Assembly (NCBI GenBank): GCA_030692355.1
Contig: JAUYCF010000094.1
Location: forward strand, 90,204 to 154,203
Direction: 5' to 3'
Source: Thiobacillus sp.
GTDB lineage: Bacteria > Pseudomonadota > Gammaproteobacteria > Burkholderiales > Thiobacillaceae
DNA: 64,000 bases
The position numbers were made by a program, and so were the translations under genes. The first letter of the stretch is position 1. The number at the start of each line of letters is the position of its first letter. The notes beneath the pieces are model-generated. The model had not been told where the DNA came from. It ran no database searches and saw only the letters and a list, made by a program, of their open reading frames with translations. Below, piece after piece: positions 42,981 through 50,944 of this stretch.

Positions 42981-45185
42981 ATGGAGCGCGAGATGCCAGA
43001 AAACTCAGTCGTAGTTAACCTCAGCCAGTTCGAGCGTACACGCCGCGCACAGGTTTCCGCCGAGACCCTGTCCGTTCTGTACGGCTGCCGCGACTTGCTG
43101 ATCGAAGGCGCGACCCGTGTGCTGACCCGGCAGTCCGAGGCGATGGAAAATACCCTGCTGGCGATGGCCGACCGTTCGCCGCTGCTGGATACGCGCAATT
43201 CGTATTACAGCGCTCAGGGCATCCTCAACACACGGACCAATGAATTGCTGAGCGCCTGCAAGGATGCGTACTGCCAGACTTTCAACAATTTTGCCCATAA
43301 CCGCGAAAAATCCGCCGGCGCCGAACTGCTCGAGCTGTCCCTGGTGGACGACCAGGATTACGAAATCACGCTGGTAGTCGACAAGGCCACCTCGCGACTG
43401 CGCTACAACTGCGCCGAAGAGCTGGTTGCCCTGGATGCCCGCATCGCCCATCTGCTGGGCCGCTCGGACCTGGCCGAAAACGACAGCCCGCTCGGCCCGC
43501 GCGCGCTGTGCGAAGCGCTGCTGGACGGCATCATCCGCATGCAGCTTGAACAGGACATACAAATCGTGCTGTTGAACCAGTTCGATCTGGTGCTGACCAC
43601 CGAACTCGCGAACATCTACCAGTCCATCAACCGTTACCTGATCGACCGCGGCATCCTGCCCGACATCAAGGTCGGCGCAAAAAGCCGGGCGCACGGCACC
43701 GCCCAAAACAGCCCCGCGGCAGCCGGCCCCGCTCCGACCATGCAGGGGCAGACGGGCGGCGACATGTTCAGGCTGTTCGAACAACTGGCGCAGGGCAGCA
43801 GCAGCGCAACAGGGGGGGGAGCGGGCGGAGCGGCAGCGGGTCTGTCCGGATTCAGCCTGCTCGACTCGCTCGGGCAACTGCAATCCGGAGCCATGATGTT
43901 GCCCGGCGGCGGCCGCTTCGAGTTGCCCCTGCTGGAAGCCGCCACCATCCAGAACGTGCTGCGCAGCCTGCAGCAAAGCCCGGTGATGCAGGCCGCAAGC
44001 CCGCTCGACGCGGTGCTGGTAGACGCCGTGGCGATGCTGTTCGACGTGGTGTTCGATGATGCCGCCATCCCGGATCATCTCAAGGCGCAAATCGCGCGCC
44101 TGCAGATTCCCGTGCTGAAGGCGGCGATGCTGGACCGCAATTTCTTCTCGCAATCGAAACATCCGGTCCGCCGCATGCTGGATGCAATAGCCACGCTGGC
44201 CGTCCACCTGCCCGACAACGAGGCAGGCAATGCGCGGCTGGAAGCCATTTCGCAAGTGGTCAGCCGGGTACTCGAATGTTTCGAGCAGGACATCGGCGTA
44301 TTCGATTCCGCCGCCGCGGAACTGGAAGCCATGGGCAGCCTGCTGGAAAACACGCTGGAAGAAATCGTGGACGCCGGCCTGCAGCAGGATATTGCCCAGA
44401 TCGGGCAGTCCGAGCGCGCAGAGCTCGCGCCGGTGATCGTGCACGATTTCATCAACCGTGCGCTCAAGGACCAGCCGGTGGTGGACGCCCTGCGTGAATT
44501 TCTGCGGCGCGACTGGGCTCAGTTGCTGACCATGGATTACGTCAACGAAGGCGAGCAGGGCGCACATTTCAACAGCCACGTCGAAACCATGCGCGAACTG
44601 GTATGGAGCGTGCAATCCAAGACTGACATGGACGCGCGACTGATGCTGGTGCGCATACTGCCCGGATTGCTGAAACGGCTGCGCGAAGGCGTGGCAGAAA
44701 TCGACCTGCCGCAAAAGCTCAGCGACCGTTTCTTTGCCACCCTGGTCATTCTGCACGCCAACGCGGTGCGTCCCAACGCCCAGCCGGTGCCGCTGCCCGA
44801 TATCACGCCCGAAGACATCGAAGAACTGGCGCCCGCAGCTGCCGAGGCCGCCCCGACAGAACCCGCATCCGAAGTCACTGCTGTCGTACCCGAAGTGGAA
44901 GATGAATTCACCCTGCGCGCCCGCGCCCTGAACAAGGGCGACTGGGTGGAATTCCACTACGACGACGGCACCTTCCGCTGGGCACGGCTGGGCTGGGCCA
45001 GCAGCATCAAGAACACCTATCTGTTCTCGGACCAGGACGGCATGAACAGCTTCTCCATCAGCCAGAACCGCCTGGCCGACAAGCTGCGCCGCGGCGAAGC
45101 GGTGCTGGTCGAGCGCAAGTCCATCACCGAGTCGGCGTTCGGCAAGCTGATGAGCCTGTTCCGCCAGAAACTCGGCCACGCCTGA
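42981..45185 (+). CDS. DUF1631 domain protein under a c-di-GMP riboswitch
   Basis: A 734-residue protein covering the full DUF1631 layout: N-terminal helical part (SRPL-free text SVVVNLSQFERTRRAQVSAETL), a Gly/Ala-rich linker near 240-285, the conserved segment from about 374, and a C-terminal beta-rich region (GDWVEFHYDDGTFRWARLGW from about 653, LFSDQDGMNSFSI). The C-terminal part recalls a small beta-barrel, but the PilZ motifs RxxxR and DxSxxG are not seen, so c-di-GMP binding by the protein is not shown. The function is unknown; its riboswitch ties expression to c-di-GMP. Good ribosome site GAGGTG. A run of eight G lies in the linker. Confidence 0.88.
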   Translation: MEREMPENSVVVNLSQFERTRRAQVSAETLSVLYGCRDLLIEGATRVLTRQSEAMENTLLAMADRSPLLDTRNSYYSAQGILNTRTNELLSACKDAYCQTFNNFAHNREKSAGAELLELSLVDDQDYEITLVVDKATSRLRYNCAEELVALDARIAHLLGRSDLAENDSPLGPRALCEALLDGIIRMQLEQDIQIVLLNQFDLVLTTELANIYQSINRYLIDRGILPDIKVGAKSRAHGTAQNSPAAAGPAPTMQGQTGGDMFRLFEQLAQGSSSATGGGAGGAAAGLSGFSLLDSLGQLQSGAMMLPGGGRFELPLLEAATIQNVLRSLQQSPVMQAASPLDAVLVDAVAMLFDVVFDDAAIPDHLKAQIARLQIPVLKAAMLDRNFFSQSKHPVRRMLDAIATLAVHLPDNEAGNARLEAISQVVSRVLECFEQDIGVFDSAAAELEAMGSLLENTLEEIVDAGLQQDIAQIGQSERAELAPVIVHDFINRALKDQPVVDALREFLRRDWAQLLTMDYVNEGEQGAHFNSHVETMRELVWSVQSKTDMDARLMLVRILPGLLKRLREGVAEIDLPQKLSDRFFATLVILHANAVRPNAQPVPLPDITPEDIEELAPAAAEAAPTEPASEVTAVVPEVEDEFTLRARALNKGDWVEFHYDDGTFRWARLGWASSIKNTYLFSDQDGMNSFSISQNRLADKLRRGEAVLVERKSITESAFGKLMSLFRQKLGHA
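43812..43819. repeat. Run of eight G in the second DUF1631 gene
   Basis: Eight G in the glycine-rich linker (codons about 278-280). Slippage here would truncate the protein after the N-terminal third. Confidence 0.9.
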
Positions 45186-45292
45186 GCGCGCGACCGTTGC
45201 CGATGCATCGGCTTTAGCCACCCACTTCGCGGGGACAACCACAGCCTGGCCCTTGCGGGTGCTTTCAGCACTCCCATTGATTCACCCATCCG

Positions 45293-45312
45293 CCCCGGCT
45301 ACCCTGCCGGGG
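45293..45312 (+). promoter_or_regulatory. Hairpin covering the mutY start
   Basis: CCCCGGC (45293-45299) and GCCGGGG (45306-45312) are perfect complements around a 6-base loop. The right arm overlaps the first base of the mutY GTG and the place where a ribosome site would be. A 14-base palindrome (GCCGATGCATCGGC) also lies upstream near 45199-45212. Confidence 0.4.
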
Positions 45313-46403
45313 TGAAATCCTTTTCCTCCCGCATCATCCGCTGGCAACGGCAGCACGGCCGCCATGCCCTGCCCTGGCAGAGCGCGGTTGTTGGCGCTTC
45401 AGCCTCTCCAGAACCGCAACCTGCCCCTTGCGGGCAGGTTGCCCGCGACCCTTACCGCATCTGGCTGTCGGAAATCATGCTGCAGCAGACCCAGGTCGCC
45501 ACGGTCATCCCCTACTTCGAGCGCTTTGTCGCGCGCTTCCCCGATCTGCCCGCCCTTGCCGCCGCGCATGAGGATGAGGTGCTCGCGCTGTGGAGCGGGC
45601 TCGGCTACTACAGCCGCGCGCGCAACCTGCATGCCGCTGCGCGCGCCATCATTTCGGATCATGACGGAAAATTTCCGGAAGGCATTGGCGCCATCGCGCA
45701 GCTGCCCGGCGTCGGGCGGTCCACTGCCGCCGCCATTGCAGCGCTGGCGTTCGGCCAGCACTGCGCCATTCTCGATGGCAACGTCAAACGCGTGCTGGCG
45801 CGCCACGACGGGATTGCCGGCTGGCCCGGCGACAGAAACGTTGAAACGGCACTGTGGCGGCTGGCCGAATCGTATCTTCCGCGCGACGCCATCGAAGCCT
45901 ACACCCAGGGCATGATGGACCTCGGCGCGCTCGTCTGCACGCGCGGCCGGCCCGCCTGCCCGGCGTGCCCGGTCAATACCGATTGCGTTGCATTCGCACA
46001 GCACCGGATCGCCGAATTGCCCACCCCGCGCGCCCGAAAAAAGCTCCCCGAAAGACAGGTGCTGATGCTGCTGCTGCTTGACCGGGGCGAACTGATGCTG
46101 GAAAAACGCCCGACGCGCGGCGTGTGGGGCGGCTTGTGGAGCCTGCCCGAGCTCGTCCCGGGCGCCGACGCCGCCGCCCACTGCCATGACCACTTCGGCT
46201 TCACCACGCTCGCGCAGCAGGCGCTGCCACGATTCAGCCACAGCTTCACCCACTTCAAACTGCATATCCAGCCCGTCCAGATGCAGCTTGCACCGCGTCA
46301 GTTCACGCGGCCCGGCCAGATTTGGCTATCCCCGGCCGACGCACTCGGTGCTGCGCTGCCCGCGCCGGTACGCAGGCTGGTGGCCCAGCTCGAACGCACC
46401 TGA
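45312..46403 (+). CDS. mutY: A/G-specific adenine glycosylase MutY
   Basis: MutY removes adenine mispaired with 8-oxoguanine. The 363-residue protein starts at a GTG. It has the catalytic Glu in IWLSEIMLQQTQV, the helix-hairpin-helix LPGVGRSTAAAIAALAFG, and the catalytic Asp in AILDGNVKRV. Four iron-sulfur cysteines are spaced 6-2-5 (CTRGRPACPACPVNTDC), and a C-terminal NUDIX-like domain recognises 8-oxoG. Unusually, about 21 extra residues (AVVGASASPEPQPAPCGQV) stand between HALPWQ and RDPYRIW, where the family normally has 2-4. Confidence 0.96.
   Translation: MKSFSSRIIRWQRQHGRHALPWQSAVVGASASPEPQPAPCGQVARDPYRIWLSEIMLQQTQVATVIPYFERFVARFPDLPALAAAHEDEVLALWSGLGYYSRARNLHAAARAIISDHDGKFPEGIGAIAQLPGVGRSTAAAIAALAFGQHCAILDGNVKRVLARHDGIAGWPGDRNVETALWRLAESYLPRDAIEAYTQGMMDLGALVCTRGRPACPACPVNTDCVAFAQHRIAELPTPRARKKLPERQVLMLLLLDRGELMLEKRPTRGVWGGLWSLPELVPGADAAAHCHDHFGFTTLAQQALPRFSHSFTHFKLHIQPVQMQLAPRQFTRPGQIWLSPADALGAALPAPVRRLVAQLERT
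45416..45442. repeat. Palindromic insertion inside mutY
   Basis: GCAACCTGCCC and GGGCAGGTTGC are perfect 11-base inverted arms around CTTGC. They lie in frame in the extra segment between the HALPWQ and RDPYRIW motifs of MutY and encode part of the unusual insertion. Confidence 0.85.
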
Positions 46404-46486
46404 GCACAGGGGCTGCAACACGTGCTGGCTGACTTTGGACGGGGTGCTATATATATTTCATGAGCCCGCCTGTCACAGGAGTTGCC

Positions 46487-46810
46487 ATGAACACGCCCCC
46501 CACCATGCCCGGTCCCGCCATCTTCGACCCCGACGGTTTCCTGCTCGACCCGGCCATGTGGAGCCAGAGCCTGGCCGACCGGATTGCCCGGAACGACGGA
46601 CTGGGCGAACTCAGCGAATTGCAGATCGGCCTGTTGCTCGCCCTGCGGCGCGAATACGCCAAGCACGGCAGCGTGACCGCGCTAAGCCACGTCTGCCACC
46701 TCATCAGGCAGAGCGCCGATTGCATGCAGCACCTGTTCCCCAGCCCACGCGAGGCGTGGCGGATCGCCGGGTTGCCCAATCCCGGCGAGGAAGCCAGGTC
46801 CTACATGTAA
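46487..46810 (+). CDS. DsrC/TusE family protein without the C-terminal cysteines
   Basis: A 107-residue protein matching the DsrC/TusE family: FDPDGFLLDPAMWSQSLADRIA at the start, LLALRREYAKHGSV in the middle, and LFPSPREAWRIAGLPNPGEEARSYM at the end. In true DsrC and TusE the last part is GLPKPTGCV with the sulfur-carrying cysteine as penultimate residue; here no cysteine is present in the C-terminal arm. Such members are known from sulfur oxidisers and are thought regulatory rather than sulfur carriers. The start at 46487 has CAGGAG 5 bases before it; an in-frame ATG at 46460 lacks this. Confidence 0.82.
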   Translation: MNTPPTMPGPAIFDPDGFLLDPAMWSQSLADRIARNDGLGELSELQIGLLLALRREYAKHGSVTALSHVCHLIRQSADCMQHLFPSPREAWRIAGLPNPGEEARSYM

Positions 46811-47094
46811 GCCTTCCGGCAATGCAACGACGAGGCGGATTCGTGCGCCTCGATATATCCCGATCACAAATGCGCCCGAGTCCAGGCGCGCCACGCTCAG
46901 CGCCAGCAGGCAATCATCAAAATTCGCAGGCCCGGCACGGCTGGCGAGGCGCGTCCGCGGCAGCGCGAAACCTTCCCCTTTCCGTCGCGTGTTTTGCCTC
47001 CCGCGTAGGCGCATCGTGCCGCAATGCGGCCGCCTCGCCGTGCCCGGATTCCGGTAAAATCGGCGTTTTCCATTTCGCTAAGAGATTTTTCACC
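46811..47094. other. Spacer between the DsrC-like gene and ilvE
   Basis: 284 bases without a credible gene. A small hairpin (CGAGGCG/CGCCTCG at 46831-46852, no T run) follows the DsrC-like gene. A TAAAAT box at 47055-47060 precedes ilvE. Open frames on both strands here are low-complexity and unlike the neighbours. Confidence 0.6.
47055..47060 (+). promoter_or_regulatory. Candidate -10 box for ilvE
   Basis: TAAAAT ends 34 bases before the ilvE ATG. No clear -35. Confidence 0.35.
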
Positions 47095-48018
47095 ATGTCC
47101 ATGGCCGACCGCGATGGCGTCATCTGGTACGACGGCAAACTCGTTCCCTGGCGCGACGCCACCACCCACGTCCTCACCCACACCCTGCATTACGGCATGG
47201 GCGTCTTCGAGGGCGTGCGCGCATACAAGGCCGAACAGGGAACGGCGATCTTCCGCCTGCAGGAACACACCGACCGGCTGTTCCGCTCCGCCCATATCCT
47301 CGGCATGAAACTGCCTTTCGACAAGGGCACGATCTCCGAAGCGCAGCGCACCGTGGTGCGCGAGAACGGGCTCGAATCGGGCTATCTGCGTCCGATGGCG
47401 TTTTTCGGTTCGGAGGCCATGGGCATCTCGGCGAAGAACCTGTCGGTGCATCTCATCGTCGCCGCCTGGCCGTGGGGCGCCTACCTGGGGCAGGAAGCGC
47501 TGGAACGCGGCATCCGCGTAAAAACCAGCTCGTTCTCGCGCCATCACGTCAACGTCACCATGTGCAAAGCCAAGGCCAACGGCAATTACATGAATTCCAT
47601 CCTGGCGCACAAGGAAGCCGAGATGGACGGCTACGACGAGGCGCTGCTGCTCGACGTCGACGGCTTCGTTGCAGAAGGCTCGGGCGAGAATGTTTTCATC
47701 ATCCGCAACGGCAAGCTCATTACACCGGATTTGACCAGCGCGCTGGAAGGCATCACCCGCGACACCATCATCCAGCTTGCCGCCGAAATCGGCTTGCCGC
47801 TGATTGAAAAACGCATCACCCGCGATGAGGTCTACAGCGCCGACGAAGCATTCTTCACCGGCACCGCCGCCGAGGTCACGCCGATCCGCGAACTCGACAA
47901 CCGGGCGATCGGCGAAGGCGCCCGCGGCCCCATCACCGCCAGGCTGCAGGCGATGTATTTCGACTGCGTGCACGGCCGTGCCGCGGCCCACACCGACTGG
48001 CTCACTCCGGTCAAATAA
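47095..48018 (+). CDS. ilvE: Branched-chain amino acid aminotransferase
   Basis: Fold-type IV PLP enzyme that transaminates the oxo acids of valine, leucine and isoleucine with glutamate. Starting at 47095 gives 307 residues (MSMADRDGVIWYDGKLVPW). Key parts are HTLHYGMGVFEGVRAY, the PLP lysine at about 160 (KAKANGNYMNSIL), EALLLDVDGFVAEGSGEN and the C-terminal FTGTAAEVTPI. The frame is open far upstream through mutY but that part is a shadow. A small zinc-finger gene follows after 11 bases. Confidence 0.97.
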   Translation: MSMADRDGVIWYDGKLVPWRDATTHVLTHTLHYGMGVFEGVRAYKAEQGTAIFRLQEHTDRLFRSAHILGMKLPFDKGTISEAQRTVVRENGLESGYLRPMAFFGSEAMGISAKNLSVHLIVAAWPWGAYLGQEALERGIRVKTSSFSRHHVNVTMCKAKANGNYMNSILAHKEAEMDGYDEALLLDVDGFVAEGSGENVFIIRNGKLITPDLTSALEGITRDTIIQLAAEIGLPLIEKRITRDEVYSADEAFFTGTAAEVTPIRELDNRAIGEGARGPITARLQAMYFDCVHGRAAAHTDWLTPVK

Positions 48019-48029
48019 GCGAGGTCTGT

Positions 48030-48233
48030 ATGAGCGAACAGCAGGACAACACCCAGCGCATCATCGAAGTCGCCGAGGGCGACCTGCCCCTGCACTGTCC
48101 GATGCCGCGGCACGCCGTCTGGAATTCGCATCCGCGCGTCCACCTGCCCATCGAGTCGCGCGGCGATGCGCTGTGCCCGTATTGCGGCACGCTCTACCGC
48201 TTGAAAGGCAAACCCAGCGGCAGCCATCACTAA
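48030..48233 (+). CDS. Small zinc-finger (CHCC type) protein
   Basis: A 67-residue protein of the zf-CHCC family, related to the mitochondrial complex I subunit NDUFS6. Likely zinc ligands are Cys23, His38, Cys49 and Cys52 (LHCPMP, HPRVHLPI, LCPYCGTLYRLKG). The function in bacteria is not established. It follows ilvE by 11 bases with GCGAGG as ribosome site, and this ilvE-zinc-finger pair is common in betaproteobacteria. Confidence 0.9.
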   Translation: MSEQQDNTQRIIEVAEGDLPLHCPMPRHAVWNSHPRVHLPIESRGDALCPYCGTLYRLKGKPSGSHH

Positions 48234-48291
48234 AACAAACGCTTCTGGCCGCATCCTGCAGCGGAAGCCGGAATCCGCTTCAAGCGCCCCG

Positions 48292-49428
48292 CTAACCCGG
48301 CAGAAACAATTCCAGCAGATCGTTCAAAAAGCGCTGCCCCTGCAGCGTCGGCTTGAGCCGGGTTGCGTCGCGTTCCAGCAAGCCCCGGCTTCGCGCCCGT
48401 TCGAGTGCCGCAGTACAAACGTTCAGCGGCAGGCCGGTGCGTTCCTCGAACAGCGCGGCAGGAACCCCTTCATTGAGCCGCAGCGCGTTCATCATGAACT
48501 CGAACGGCAGGTCGTCGCGCGTAAGCGTGCGGGCGTCGGCGATGTGCGCGCCCTGCGCCACGGCATCCATGTATTGCAGCGGATGCTTGGTGCGCATCTG
48601 CCGCAGGATGCGGTCGTGGAAGCTTAGTTTTGAGTGCGCGCCGGCACCGATGCCGAGATAGTCGCCGAACTGCCAGTAGTTGAGATTGTGGCGGCTGGCG
48701 TGATTCAGCCGCGCATAGGCTGAAGTCTCGTAATGCTGCATGCCGGCCTCGGCCAGCCGTGCTTCGATCAACTGCTGCATGTCGGCGGCGAGATCGTCGT
48801 CGGGCAAATTCGGCGGTGCGGCATGGCCGAACGGCGTGTTGGGTTCGAGCGTGAGGTGATAGGCCGACAGGTGCGGCGGCTGGAATGCCAGTGCGGTGTC
48901 GACGTCGGCCATCGCCTCGGCCAGCGTCTGCCCCGGCAGGGCGAACATCAGGTCGAGATTGAAGGTATCGAAATGGGTGGCGGCGAGCTCAGCCGCGCGG
49001 CGCGCTTCGGCATCGTCATGGATGCGCCCCAGCGCCTTGAGATGACGTGGATTGAAGCTCTGGATGCCGAGCGACACACGCGTCACGCCCGCGTCGCGGA
49101 AGCCTGCGAACTTTCCCGCCTCGACCGTGCCGGGGTTGGCCTCCAGCGTGATTTCCGCGCCCGGCAGCAGTTGCGTGAGGGTACGCACGCCGGTCAGGAT
49201 GCGGTCGATCCCCTCCGCCGAAAACAGGCTGGGGGTGCCGCCGCCGAAAAACACGGTATGGATTTTGCGCCCCCAGATGTCGGGCAGCGCGCGTTCCAGA
49301 TCGAGCAGCAGCGCGTCGATGTAGGCGGCTTCTGGGAGGCCCTGCGCGGCATGCGAATTGAAGTCGCAGTACGGGCATTTCTTCACGCACCACGGCAGGT
49401 GAATGTAGAGCGCCAGCGGCGGCGACAC
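48292..49428 (-). CDS. hemW: Heme chaperone HemW (radical SAM)
   Basis: HemW is related to oxygen-independent coproporphyrinogen oxidase but acts as a heme-binding chaperone. I choose the GTG at 49428, 34 bases after the rdgB stop, giving 378 residues starting just before ALYIHLPWCVKKCPYCDF, whose Cys14, Cys18 and Cys21 bind the 4Fe-4S cluster. TVFFGGGTPSLFS follows, and the C-terminal HemN domain is complete. HemW lacks the extra N-terminal residues of true HemN. The start is uncertain because no strong ribosome site is seen. Confidence 0.9.
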   Translation of the reverse strand: MSPPLALYIHLPWCVKKCPYCDFNSHAAQGLPEAAYIDALLLDLERALPDIWGRKIHTVFFGGGTPSLFSAEGIDRILTGVRTLTQLLPGAEITLEANPGTVEAGKFAGFRDAGVTRVSLGIQSFNPRHLKALGRIHDDAEARRAAELAATHFDTFNLDLMFALPGQTLAEAMADVDTALAFQPPHLSAYHLTLEPNTPFGHAAPPNLPDDDLAADMQQLIEARLAEAGMQHYETSAYARLNHASRHNLNYWQFGDYLGIGAGAHSKLSFHDRILRQMRTKHPLQYMDAVAQGAHIADARTLTRDDLPFEFMMNALRLNEGVPAALFEERTGLPLNVCTAALERARSRGLLERDATRLKPTLQGQRFLNDLLELFLPG

Positions 49429-49462
49429 TTTCAGGCCGCCGTTGTGTACGCGAATAACGGAC

Positions 49463-50053
49463 TCAGGCAAGCCGCCCCAGCTTGTCGGCCAGTTCGCGCA
49501 AGGCCTGGCCGCGGTGCGAAATGGCGTTCTTCTCGTCCTCGCCGAGTTCGGCGCCGGTCTTGCCGAATTCCGGGACAAGGAAATAGGGGTCGTAACCGAA
49601 GCCGCCCTCGCCGCGCGGGGTGTCGATGATTTCACCGAACCAGCGGCCTTCGGCGATCAGCGGCTCGGGGTCGTCGGCATAGCGCACCAGCACCATCACG
49701 CAGTAGTAGTGCGCGCGGCGGTTGGGTTGGCCCGCAAGCGCTTCAATGAGCTTCCCGTTGTTGCGTTGGTCGGATTTCGGCTCGCCCGCATAGCGCGCGG
49801 AATACACGCCGGGCGCGCCGTTGAGCGCCTCGACGCAGATACCGGAGTCGTCGGCCAGCGCCGGCAGGCCGGTGTGCGCGCTGGCATGGCGCGCCTTGGC
49901 GAGGCAGTTTTCGACGAAGGTGACGTGCGGTTCGGGGCATTCTGGGACGCCAAAGTCGGACTGCGGCGCGGCCTTGATCCCCAGCGGTTCGAGGATGCGC
50001 GCGATTTCGCGCAGTTTGCCCGGATTGCCGGAGGCGATGACGATTTTTTCCAT
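49463..50053 (-). CDS. rdgB: dITP/XTP pyrophosphatase RdgB
   Basis: Removes non-canonical purine nucleotides (dITP, XTP) by hydrolysis to the monophosphate. The 196-residue HAM1-family protein has SGNPGKLREIARIL at 8-21, DDSGICVEALNGAPGVYSARYAG, and ISHRGQALREL near the end. A good ribosome site (AAGGAGA) precedes the ATG. It lies between rph and hemW on the same strand; an inverted element fills the rph-rdgB spacer. Confidence 0.97.
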   Translation of the reverse strand: MEKIVIASGNPGKLREIARILEPLGIKAAPQSDFGVPECPEPHVTFVENCLAKARHASAHTGLPALADDSGICVEALNGAPGVYSARYAGEPKSDQRNNGKLIEALAGQPNRRAHYYCVMVLVRYADDPEPLIAEGRWFGEIIDTPRGEGGFGYDPYFLVPEFGKTGAELGEDEKNAISHRGQALRELADKLGRLA

Positions 50054-50073
50054 GGTTCTCCTTTTTGATTTTT

Positions 50074-50137
50074 ATCCGCGAAGGACGCGAAGGGGCGCGA
50101 AGCAAACCTCAGAATTTTCTTCGCGTCCTTCGCGGAT
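50074..50137. repeat. Intergenic inverted element 4 between rph and rdgB
   Basis: ATCCGCGAAGGACGCGAAG (50074-50092) and its exact reverse complement (50119-50137) form a perfect 19-base inverted repeat. The left arm continues with another degenerate unit (GGGCGCGAAG). The basic unit is 8-9 bases (CGCGAAGGA). The right arm touches the rph stop codon. The same sequence occurs in the yicC-gmk spacer. Confidence 0.9.
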
Positions 50138-50871
50138 CAATCCGCTTTTAACGCCTTCTGCTGCGCGGCGGTGATTTGCGCGATGCCGGCGGTCGCCAGG
50201 TCGAGCAGCGCTTCGAGGGTGGCGCGGGAGAACGGTGCGCCTTCGGCGGTGCCCTGCACTTCGACGATGCCGCCGCTGCTGGTCATCACCACGTTCATGT
50301 CGGTGTCGCAGTCGGAGTCTTCCACGTAGTCGAGATCGAGCACCGGCTGGCCCTGCCAGACACCGACCGAGACGGCGGCGATACTGTCGACAAGCGGGGT
50401 TTCGGTGAGTTTGCCCTCGCGCAGCAAGCCGGAAATGGCGTCGGCCACCGCGACATAGGCACCGCAGATGCTGGCGCAGCGGGTGCCGCCGTCGGCCTGC
50501 AGCACGTCGCAGTCGATGTGCAGGGTGCGTTCGCCGAGTTTCTTCAAGTCGACCACGGCACGCAGGCTGCGTCCGATCAGGCGCTGGATTTCCTGGGTGC
50601 GCCCGGACTGCTTGCCACGCGCGGCTTCGCGGTCGCTGCGGGTGTGGGTGGAGCGCGGCAGCATGCCGTATTCGGCGGTCAGCCAGCCCTCGCCGCTGCC
50701 CTTCTTGTGCGGCGGCAGTTTGTCGAGCACGCTGGCGGTGCACAGCACGCGGGTGTCGCCCATGGTGACGAGCACCGAGCCTTCGGCATGCCGGGTGAAC
50801 TTGCGGGTGAAGGTCAGCTGGCGTAGCGCATCGGGCGCGCGGCCGCTGGGACGGGCAATTGGAGCGGACAT
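50137..50871 (-). CDS. rph: Ribonuclease PH
   Basis: A phosphorolytic 3'-5' exoribonuclease that trims tRNA 3' ends. The 244-residue protein starts [28 protein letters not shown] and has [33 protein letters not shown] and [15 protein letters not shown], all in the RNase PH core, and a full-length C-terminus, unlike the truncated E. coli K-12 gene. It leads the rph-rdgB-hemW block. Confidence 0.97.
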   Translation of the reverse strand: MSAPIARPSGRAPDALRQLTFTRKFTRHAEGSVLVTMGDTRVLCTASVLDKLPPHKKGSGEGWLTAEYGMLPRSTHTRSDREAARGKQSGRTQEIQRLIGRSLRAVVDLKKLGERTLHIDCDVLQADGGTRCASICGAYVAVADAISGLLREGKLTETPLVDSIAAVSVGVWQGQPVLDLDYVEDSDCDTDMNVVMTSSGGIVEVQGTAEGAPFSRATLEALLDLATAGIAQITAAQQKALKAD

Positions 50872-50944
50872 GGTGGGCGGTTCAAAACGGAAAGCGCGAT
50901 TTTACCGCGTCACGCGCGCCCCACCCACAAAGCCCGCAGCCGGG

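Noticed and set aside
43005..45242. 745-codon open frame antisense to the second DUF1631 gene
   Set aside because: Composition (His, Gln and Val rich) is that of a shadow of a GC-rich coding strand; no start signal, no motif.
46186..47094. N-terminal extension of about 300 codons on ilvE
   Set aside because: It covers the end of mutY, the DsrC-like gene and a spacer; the IlvE family starts at the ATG at 47095.
50074..50137. CRISPR-like repeat
   Set aside because: Only two inverted arms with no regular spacer series and no cas genes.
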